DNA of 64,000 bases from Schistocephalus solidus (lineage: Eukaryota > Platyhelminthes > Cestoda > Diphyllobothriidea > Diphyllobothriidae): positions 153,501 through 217,500 of the forward strand of contig WEDG01001547.1 in assembly GCA_017591395.1 (NCBI GenBank), read 5' to 3'. The notes under the pieces are model-generated. The model saw only the letters and a program-made list of their open reading frames with translations. It did not search any database and had not been told where the DNA came from. Positions 56,315 through 64,000 of the stretch are shown here, piece by piece (position 1 is the stretch's first letter; each line of letters starts with the position of its first letter). The position numbers and the translations under genes are program-made.

Positions 56315-57243
56315 GTACCTATGCCGGTGGTTGGTCAAAGGGCATGCGCCAAGGACTCGGTGTGCGTAAATCGGCGCCTTACGGCCTGGCTTCGGAGAAC
56401 AACCGCGCCGTACGCGCGTCTCAATCCCAGAGTAGCTTGCCCTCCGCCCAGGATTCAGAACGTGGCTGGCGCGGGGTGGGTAGCTCCGGCAGTGGCAACG
56501 GAGACCAACCAGATCGCTCTCGATCAGAATTGGCCATCCGTTCCGGGTTTGTCCTCCGCTCCTCCTCTCAACCCATTGGAGGCAGTCCGCCCCGAGGGAT
56601 GCGTGACTTTCGTTCCCCCAGTCCCTCTGACAAGAAAACCTCATTCCGGAAGTTCCTAATGCGGAAGCTGCGCAAACCCAAGTCAACTGGGGATTTGAGC
56701 AGCGTGGGTCCGCACACCGTCGGTGGACTCTCAGCCACGGGCACCCCAAGCCTGGGTCGCTTTTCACCTCGGTATTCCTCGGCCCGGTGGCTCCCTTCGC
56801 TCGAACATTAGTGGGGGCAGTCAACTGACCTCTAACTCCGTGCTCGACCACCAAAGCAGGTATTTCGCGGCTTCTGGTGGCACTCCAATTGTGGACACTT
56901 TGGATGAACCCCTCACCCCTAACGTAACAGAGACCTACAGCGGACAGTGGAATGAAGACCGGCGGTCGGGCTACGGTGTGGCCGAACGCTCAGATGGCCT
57001 GCGCTATGAAGGTGAGTGGTTCAACAACAAGAAGGATGGATTTGGGGTGACTTACCATCCAGACGGAACAAAAGAGGAAGGCCGCTACAAGGAGAATATT
57101 TTGGTGCAGTCACTAAGCAAGCGAAACAAACTGTACCTTCTGCGACATTCGAAATTAAAGGAGAGTTTGGAGGAGGCAGTACGAAAGGCAAACGAGGCTG
57201 CGAAGGAGGCTCAAGAGAAATCGGCTGAAGTGGCTCACCAACG
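56315..57243 (+). CDS. JPH: Junctophilin exon 2 (MORN VI-VIII, joining region), with frameshift
   Basis: The acceptor TTACGTAG|GTACC continues MORN VI ([20 protein letters not shown]). A Ser/Arg/Gly-rich joining region follows, with a basic cluster [13 protein letters not shown]. Then come MORN VII ([17 protein letters not shown]), MORN VIII ([20 protein letters not shown]) and the start of the Ala/Glu/Lys-rich helix ([20 protein letters not shown]) that spans the membrane gap. The exon is 929 bases: 2 to finish a split codon, 2 left over, and 925 in between, one more than a multiple of three. The upstream frame runs into TAG at 56809-56811, while the downstream frame is correct through MORN VII-VIII. 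The extra base best fits the CCC at 56783-56785, giving a join into GGSLRSN. The donor is CACCAACG|GTAAGC (phase 2). Confidence 0.93.
56783..56790 (+). other. JPH: Single-base frameshift in junctophilin exon 2
   Basis: Reading switches from the frame of 56317 to the next frame at GGCCCGGTGG. Removing one C of the CCC run would restore a continuous junctophilin frame. No splice pair could remove it. Confidence 0.75.
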
Positions 57244-58895
57244 GTAAGCGAGTGGTTTTATGGGAAAGTGGAGGGTAACGCTAAGCCACAGCCACAGGGT
57301 AAACAGACAATGCCAGCGAAACCTGATGTGGCCTATGTTTGCTGTCATTTAATTACTTTTTCCAGCTGCATACTGTCCCCGTCACAAGTCGACACAAGTG
57401 AGGTCGAAGCTAAGGAACAACTACACCGCGGATGGCAAAATTAATTATGAAGCATCTGTTACCCTACTCTTACATGTCCTAGTTAATCTACCCTTCAACT
57501 CGGTCGCTTTATGTCCTGATGGGTGACCATCTGTCCCTGATCACTGCCATCAGAGGACGAAGATTTTAAGCTTCTAAGCTCGGATTGCATAAAGTTGTGC
57601 CTTCTTAAAGTCCGTTACTCGTGCTTTATAATGGGAATAGAAGGAGTTGGTTGTGACTGGTGTGTTTTTTCCAGCTTTCTACGATTCTGGAAAATGAACG
57701 TATGGCTGAACTTACCCCCTCGTGTCATTACTCCTTCCAGCCTGTGAAAGCCAGTGTATTAGCTGTTTGGCTGTTCGACGATAGACCTAGAATTGACTGC
57801 AGTCCCCCCTCAAAGAATGAAAATTTAGTATACTAAACCACAAAGCAACCCATCATATCTTGGGCTTAACTAGAGGCTCACGTTACTAAGTTAAAAGTCA
57901 GAAGAGGCTGGCCGCTGATCTAAAAATTCGGCAGCACATCGATCCCCCTCCTTGCGCAGAACGTACCTATAAACCTCGATGGGATTCAAAAAAGGTCAAT
58001 TCGATATCAAGTAACGCACTCCAATGTGGTCTACTCGCAGGAATCAGTACTTTGTCTAACCGATTTAAGTTTACTTGACTAAACCAATGATAAGAAATTT
58101 AAGAGGGAGCTCACACCTATCACAAAACCGACAAGGAAATGGACTGCGTGGTTTTTATGATAAGTCCTCTTTGGTTCAGGTATTTAAGTCTGCCGTAATA
58201 GCAACCATGACCGTTGTAACAGTCAGTTGTGCCAGTTGGTGGGAGTATGTGTTTTCACCTAGGTATTCTTGGCTGCCCGTTAGCGTAGCCTGCGCAGGAG
58301 CAAATTGAAAGTTGAAATCCATTGCAGCCTCCGTCACCTTACCAAGGGTTAAATATGGGTAAACAAAGTCCAGGGATAGATTTGATATGAAAACTAGTTA
58401 ACTCTTGAGGAAGTGTCTAGCTCACTAGTTCTGTCCTTCCAAGAATTGAGAGTGAGGCGGCAATGACTCCTTTTAAAACATGAATTTTCTATGCACCCAT
58501 AACTCCGAATTCCGAGGTTCCTTCTCCAATCTAGCCTAGAGCATATGCACCAGTGCAAGCTCGTGTGTAGTACGAGTAGACAGGTTAGGTCGTTTTTTTT
58601 CAGCCACAGTGCCTACGCTCACCTTCGGTCTTATCAGAAGAATTTCAGAAGAGGAGAAGAAAGGCGAGAAGATGCAGCGCAAATCTGTTGCTATATAAAC
58701 AAAATCACGCACTAGTCACTGCTGGACCAGACCTCGGGACGCAGCGGTAGATGAAATCGTTCACAACGATAAAACTATCATGTTGCAAAATATTTTCATC
58801 CCAGCAATGAAGCACCTCGTTAGAGCTTGTTCTTGATATTCTGGCGCTATTTAGGTCTTAATTCTGTTTGAAACATTATGAGATTTCCTTCACAG
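57244..58895 (+). other. JPH: Junctophilin intron 2
   Basis: GTAAGC to TTTCCTTCACAG, phase 2, 1652 bases. It contains a diverged repeat A copy at about 58440-58770 (GAATTGAGAGTGAGGCGGCA, GGCGAGAAGATGCAGCGC, ATCACGCACTAGTCACTGC). The rest shows no gene. Confidence 0.88.
58440..58770 (+). repeat. Dispersed repeat A, diverged copy in intron 2
   Basis: The order of landmarks (GAGAGTGAGGCGGCAATGAC, CTTCGGTCTTATCAGAAG, GATGCAGCGCAAATCTG, CACGCACTAGTCACTGC) follows the family, with heavy divergence. Confidence 0.55.
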
Positions 58896-59014
58896 GGCAC
58901 AGAGTGCTAGGAGCGTGGCTACTTCATCTGAAGGGAAGGCAGAAGAGGCTAGAAGACTTTCCGAACAGGCTCGGACCATCGCCCGAGAATTCGCCTCTGA
59001 TTTCATACAAATGG
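58896..59014 (+). CDS. JPH: Junctophilin exon 3 (end of helical region)
   Basis: This 119-base exon is entered in phase 2 and left in phase 1. It encodes AQSARSVATSSEGKAEEARR and then LSEQARTIAREFASDFIQMG, the end of the alanine-rich helix. The EQARTIAREFASDF segment matches the conserved ARxLAxEFAxDF-type ending of the helix in junctophilins. Flanking sites are TTCACAG|GGCAC and ATGG|GTAGGT. A different frame (58868-59074) is open across the exon but makes no family sense. The helix is thought to span the gap between plasma membrane and reticulum. Confidence 0.92.
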
Positions 59015-59852
59015 GTAGGTTTTCCATTAATAAGCCAACAGTTTTTGGAAATGGATGTAAATGGGCCTAATTGACGTCTGGTCAGTGTAGTTCTGGGCCT
59101 TTAAAGGGACACTATTATTGTATTGTGCTTTTGAGAACTGTTGGTTTGCTTGAATAATGCCAACTTTGCCATAGCATTATCCAGATCTGGTCATTTACAG
59201 TCTTCTACAAGTTCACTTGAGATTGGCGATCAAACTTCACCGGCATGGCCTAGAATCTTAATCATCTGAGTTATCTCAGAGAAGACTTAGTCTGATTCAT
59301 TTAAAAGCGCAAGTTGCAGACCTAGTTTAGATGCTTTTAAAAACTCAATTACTTCATGTGCATACCATATGCAGCAACGGTAAGGGCGTTAGCTCATTTC
59401 TGCAGGTGGCAAAGATCGTCGAATATTCTCATTGCACTATTCGGAAAGAGCACGCAGCAAATAAATGAAGTGGATATTGAAAATAAATTAGCGTTTAGAA
59501 AGCTTCTGACCTGGCGGAGCTTAAACTGCTTTTTCTAGTCGCTCCTTCACTCTCTACTTGATATAGAAGTGTTCTTTGTACAACCTCTAGGGTTACGTCT
59601 TCAACTGCACCACTAACTGACCCGGATTCGTAATCAGAGAGTGCCCGAAACTCCACCCTCTCTAGTGCGTAACAAGAACCTACGACAGGCATTCACCAAC
59701 CCCTCTTCACTCTACTAGAGAGTCACAAAATCAATTCATAGCCCACCATTGTGTTGTCTTGCATCTGCGTCCACAGTTCATTCAATTTCGACATTTCAAA
59801 ATGACATTAATGTCCATGCTCCTTGGGGACTGCAACAATATTCTTCTTTTAG
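59015..59852 (+). other. JPH: Junctophilin intron 3
   Basis: GTAGGT to TTCTTCTTTTAG, phase 1, 838 bases. No gene or known repeat seen inside. Confidence 0.88.
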
Positions 59853-60115
59853 GCATACAGTGGGAGAAGGAGAATCCCTATAGCCACATGGTCACCCGAA
59901 ACGCCACAAATGTGGTCTCCAAAACGGATGGTCAGCTGACGGCAGTGGCTCCCGGCTCATCTTCTGGTTTAGGAACAGCAACGGCAACCAAGATAACGGC
60001 AAACAGTCTTGAAGTCAGTGGCGGAAGCAAGCGAGGCAGCTTCCGTTCAAGTTTCAAACGCAGTAACAGTCCCAATTCTGCGGAAACGAAAAACCAAACA
60101 GCCGCACCGAGACCG
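59853..60115 (+). CDS. JPH: Junctophilin exon 4 (divergent region)
   Basis: The exon is 263 bases. It completes the split Gly and encodes GIQWEKENPYSHMVTRNATN, followed by a Ser/Thr/Gly-rich, basic, low-complexity stretch (SKRGSFRSSFKRSNSPNSAE). The W-E-K after the Gly follows the helix end as in other invertebrate junctophilins; beyond that the family is poorly conserved (the divergent region). The acceptor TTCTTTTAG|GCATAC and the donor GACCG|GTACGT leave a phase 0 junction that joins exon 5 at CAA. RSSFKRSNSP looks like a basophilic kinase target, which is inference. Confidence 0.88.
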
Positions 60116-63100
60116 GTACGTGCTACTATTCAGTAGTTAAATTTCACATTCCTATTCCAGACAAACAGGTGCAGTGGCTCTACTGTCCCATGAAACGTTA
60201 ATCGAAATTCTGACATATGTTTTAGTTTAGAAAAGATGGCAACGAATGCTTATATGACCTTAATAACCAGCAACGACCTACTTTAGACCCTACTAGCGAA
60301 CACATGGGATAGGAACGCGCGTAATGCGTGAACGGTGGCAATGGGGAAAGGCAGTTTACAAGGCAGAAACGGATGTTGACGTGTTGGTAATAAAAAGAAG
60401 CTTATATGCTCACTGTAATCGTTCAAGTGAGTTGATTTTTTAGAACTGAAATGAACCGTATTACACACCTACCTATTCAAACCTCCCTACACGCCAACCG
60501 AATCCTAACCCAAACGCTAGCCTTAACTCTTACCATATCCATTTTGTTCGTCATCGGGTTAGTAGGCTCGTGCAATAGTTCGTTGCTGGTTAGTGGAGTT
60601 GCACAACCATCCTTTGCCACAAAAGAGTATGTAAGTAGGGTTGTAATATTAATCATTGTACAGCAGAATCTCTGGATATCTCAGTCACGTTAGGGTTTCG
60701 ACTTTGATTGGCTTCTTTTCGGCTGCCTGCAAACCCTAGACACCGTAAAAATGACTATTTAATTAGTCTTAATTATTCTTATTGACTTCCGGTGCCCTTA
60801 TATATTTAAACATGTTTTATAGAAAACATGCACAAAATATCCTTTTTTGTCCTTATTTGGTAGTGATCTACACTTTTTCAGGAATTATACTTCAAGTAAA
60901 GAAATCTTTTTGGGTTTTAAGAAAACCTTTTCAATTCCCGCATATTTTGTAATCCGATTTGCTATCACACTTGCATTCCAGACAAAAAACCGCATATTTT
61001 CCTTGTAAGGAAAGTCGTGCCTTTCTGTCATGTAGTGCTGATGGATGGGGATCCTGTTGTATAATTTATGAGCAGTATTAATAAATGAACAGGTACGATG
61101 CCTTATGAATGGACATTTCACAGTCTTCATAAGTCTATAATTTTACAACTTTTTAAAACCGTAGTCCACTTTTTCTTTAAGCATAATCCTCAAAGAAGAC
61201 CTCATTTAGTACCATTTAAGTACAAAAGCGATATTTTCATGCATGCTTTATATAAAATATAGTTGAATTTACGATGACATCAAAAATAAAAGGTAATGAT
61301 TCATACTTCTTAGATCAGAATCTTTTGCAGCGTTAAGTTTTTGCAGGCGGTCAGACGAGAGTGAAATATTGGAAATAATCGTGAAAGAGAATTATTATTT
61401 CAACCCTAGTTAAGTAGTCTTTGCTAATGGAAAACACAATTCAGCCTTTTGGTAAGCACCTTATAATATAGGACAACTACTATTTATCACTAAAATTAAC
61501 TCAGAGATTTACTATCATGCCCAACGAGGCTAAATGTGAAGCAAGATTATACTGCAATCTCGTAAGGTTACCCTGATAAGATCACGACTATAATACTTCG
61601 CATAGCCCAGCTATCTAAGGATCTCGAGTTAAAGTTCAGTGAACCCTATAGTTCCTGTTAAATGAATAATGGCATGATCAAAATATCAACCATTATTCCC
61701 AGCATTAAGGTGGCATATGAGCTTCGAGTATAAACTATGTCGGAACACTGTTGGGTACAGTCATTGTCTCAAAGGCTGGCAGACTGGAACTGATTAGTGT
61801 TTTGAGTGCTTTTTACGGTAAACAAAAGTTTCTTTCATTTTTCACGTTGAAGCCAAATATGCAAGGGGAAGGACAGCCACAGACAACCCACTTAATGTGA
61901 CGTTTAAGAACATCAGTTGAATTGAGGAATTTATGTTGTCTAAGAAAACTTACGTATTTCAGTCTAGCATTCAAGACAGACACGGAGATGCTCCTATTTT
62001 TTCGAATTCGGGCATACGTTTAAGATCCATACACTATTTGAAGATTTTAGAGATGCGAGGTATCTTACGGTTAAAAGACTACCCATATGTTGTAACGCAA
62101 CCCTCATTCATGAGCTAAAACACACCTTAGCTTTAAGCTCATGCCTACAATTCATTCATTTAGCTTCACAAACAAAGTGGTCTGTGACATGTGAAAGTTG
62201 AAATTTTAAGTCAAGAGGCAGTACAGTTACCACAATGCCGCACATTCTCGGTGTCAATTGTGTCAGTAACTCCTTCGCAGTTCATTCAGTCGATTTGGCA
62301 CACCGATGAACTAGATCTTGCTGAGATAGATCTTACCACCTTTAGATTTTGCATTTTGTACTCGGTAAGCAGAACTAAACACATTCCTTGGTATATATCA
62401 GATCAATGGGGGAAAATGTGCAGAAACAAGGGGTTGAGTGTTCAGTCATAGTATCCCCTTTGCTGAATTAAATATTCCGTCAAATAAGAAAATGGCTGTA
62501 AACGGTTTATCTCAGCTATCGGGAAAACAATGAGCTTTGACTTGAAAACTCCGATGCTTTATCCTAAAAAAATTTCGATGCAAGTATTGGGGTTGCAAGT
62601 AACTAATACATTGGTAACACAATGGGCGACAATTTCTCTATGTTAAGCTAAGAAAAGTTAGCAAAAAGGACATTTGGTTAAAGAAATTTAACTTGAAGAG
62701 CAGTTCATCGGAGAAACGTTTTCATCCGCCTGAACCGAATGTCGGAAAGTCTCTCATATCTCGGCCGTTGGTTTCGTATTTTTGAGTAATTTAAGTGATT
62801 TTCCATAAGGTATGCAAAGTTTAGGGAATGACTTGTTAAGAGTTCATGAATTTGATTTCTTGGTGACGAACTATTCACACCCTACACCCAATTCATTTCA
62901 TTCTGTGAGTCATAACTACCAATACGACTCAGTTGCGTGTGGTTTTATGGCCAGTATGACCACAATGGCGCATTTCCCACACAGAGCTTGGAGTGAGCTA
63001 GCTTCTCTGTCCCTTGGTTTGAATGATCATGTTTAGAATCCAATTTTAGGTTATTCGAAGTTTCCCTGAAGTACTAACTATTGTCTCCTTAAATTGTTCT

Positions 63101-63267
63101 CCTCATTTCAAATGCAAGATCTCAAAATTAGGCTTTTATCTGTGACGTTCTCTGCGCTTTTTTCATACTATCCTTGTTTTCGGAGTTGGTTACAATCCTG
63201 TTCATAGGAAAATTGGAGAAATAGTATTGCCCTCTCGGATGAGCTTTACCCTTTCGACCTCACTTAG
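60116..63267 (+). other. JPH: Junctophilin intron 4
   Basis: GTACGTGC to a good pyrimidine tract and TTAG (TACCCTTTCGACCTCACTTAG region, 63246-63267), phase 0, 3152 bases. It holds a short telomere-like stretch at 60480-60545. No nested gene was seen; frames at 61933-62118 and 62191-62451 are unremarkable. Confidence 0.82.
60480..60545 (-). repeat. Telomere-like stretch in intron 4
   Basis: AATCCTAACCCAAACGCTAG and CTTAACTCTTACC are AACCCT-type units like the cores of the inverted-repeat elements. No inverted ends were recognised. Confidence 0.45.
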
Positions 63268-64000
63268 CAACACCTCAGTCCAAATACAGCCAACAAAACC
63301 GAGGGCAAGGTGTCTAACTCAAGACAGTACGCAACTGTTCAGCAAGTGGAAGACACGCACCCCGAGTTCGAGACCATTGACATGCCCGCAGAGGCCAAGG
63401 TCACTCGGACTAACTTCGCGAAGGCAACCCTGCACTCAGCCCAGATCGTCCAGGGAACGGGGCCAAGGTGCACAAGGCCAGCCTCGAAACTCGATCGATT
63501 CCTGTACCACAAAAAGCAACGTCATCCACTCTAACAACGCCATCCAAACCAGGCGAACGGGTAGCTCAGGGACGTCCAATGGCGAGGGCAGCCACCGCCG
63601 GTTTGTCAGGTCCTCCTGTCAACCCAACCTCCGTTGGCTCCACGAACGCCTTCGAGAGCCCAACAAGGACGCGAAGAGCACGTCGTCGCACTCTGCCCTC
63701 GATCATGACAGCGTCCCCGCTACTCCAACCCAGCAATGCCACCCGATCCTCTCGCGAGGCCTCGATTCCCCAAGCCCGGTTCACAAGCAGCCCCAAGACG
63801 GCCATGCTGACTGGCCGTCCGGGTGATAAACGCTCCACTCTGCCAAGTCGAGGTGCCTCACTCGAGACTACGCATAGCACGGAGAACCTAGCTGAAGAGG
63901 AGCTAGAAAGGTACATAATCGAAGATGGGATAAGGAAACGGGTCCAACCGACCCGCAGCCCTCAACGTCAGCTGAACCCGGGCACAGTCGTGACGGGTTA
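63268..64000 (+). CDS. JPH: Junctophilin exon 5, partial, with frameshift
   Basis: The exon begins CAACACCTCAGTCC in phase 0 and runs past the window. The first part encodes EDTHPEFETIDMPAEAKVTR in the frame of 63268. From about 63424 the coding frame is one step earlier (GNPALSPDRPGNGAKVHKAS) and runs to 64000 through SPTRTRRARRRTLPSI, LPSRGASLETTHSTENLAEE and LERYIIEDGIRKRVQ. The switch lies between 63414 and 63450. One missing base, most simply a third G at GG 63423-63424, would reconcile them. The 63227-63826 frame, which looks long, is out of phase. The content is disordered, Ser/Pro/Arg-rich and then acidic, as expected before the C-terminal membrane anchor. The anchor is not in the window. 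Confidence 0.85.
63414..63450 (+). other. JPH: Single-base frameshift in junctophilin exon 5
   Basis: The upstream frame is protein-like up to FAKATL. The downstream frame is stop-free only after TAA 63411-63413, so the switch must lie here. It is opposite in sign to the shift in exon 2. Confidence 0.65.

Noticed and set aside
56285..56854. 189-codon open frame on the - strand
   Set aside because: It is antisense to junctophilin exon 2, whose + strand frames carry the MORN repeats. The open frame is a by-product of the GC-rich coding sequence.

Overview
This is eukaryotic, repeat-dense genomic DNA. The only well-supported host gene is a junctophilin on the + strand, running from the start codon at 23551 past the right edge at 64000. 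The mobile-element mix suggests a parasitic flatworm, most likely a tapeworm of the Spirometra/Dibothriocephalus/Schistocephalus kind. That mix is Penelope-like retroelements with a GIY-YIG endonuclease, two non-LTR (LINE) families, a tRNA-derived SINE and many copies of one GC-rich dispersed repeat. The placement is inferred from recognised repeat proteins and gene structure; no search was run. No bacterial operons, rRNA genes or CRISPR arrays are visible. || Layout. 1-5450: a decayed Penelope-like element on the - strand (about 540-2180), then a stretch with several short coding-like fragments in different frames and no recognised gene. 7137-10200: a degenerate LINE on the - strand, followed by fragments of a second LINE (10690-11735, -). 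12900-23280: mostly non-coding, with dispersed repeat A, SINE pieces and simple repeats. 23283-23935: a pyrimidine-rich, TATA-containing leader and junctophilin exon 1, encoding MORN repeats I-V. 23936-56314: a 32.4-kb first intron filled with SINEs, inverted-repeat elements with telomere-like cores, dispersed repeats A and B, a LINE (32765-34930, -), a fresh 290-bp duplication, a tRNA-like sequence and a second Penelope-like fragment. 56315-64000: junctophilin exons 2-5, separated by introns of 1.7, 0.8 and 3.2 kb. || Exon boundaries were placed by reading GT/AG sites and requiring a continuous junctophilin frame. The four introns have phases 1, 2, 1 and 0, and they join without conflict. Two single-base shifts remain: one extra base in exon 2 near 56783-56790 and one missing base in exon 5 near 63414-63450. 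Everything else about the gene looks selected, so assembly indels are more likely than a dead gene. The membrane anchor expected at the junctophilin C-terminus lies beyond the window. || The most unusual non-genic structure is a family of about 360-390-bp elements. They have roughly 40-bp inverted ends around a core of degenerate TTAGGG-like repeats. Three complete copies and at least four partial copies are recognised.
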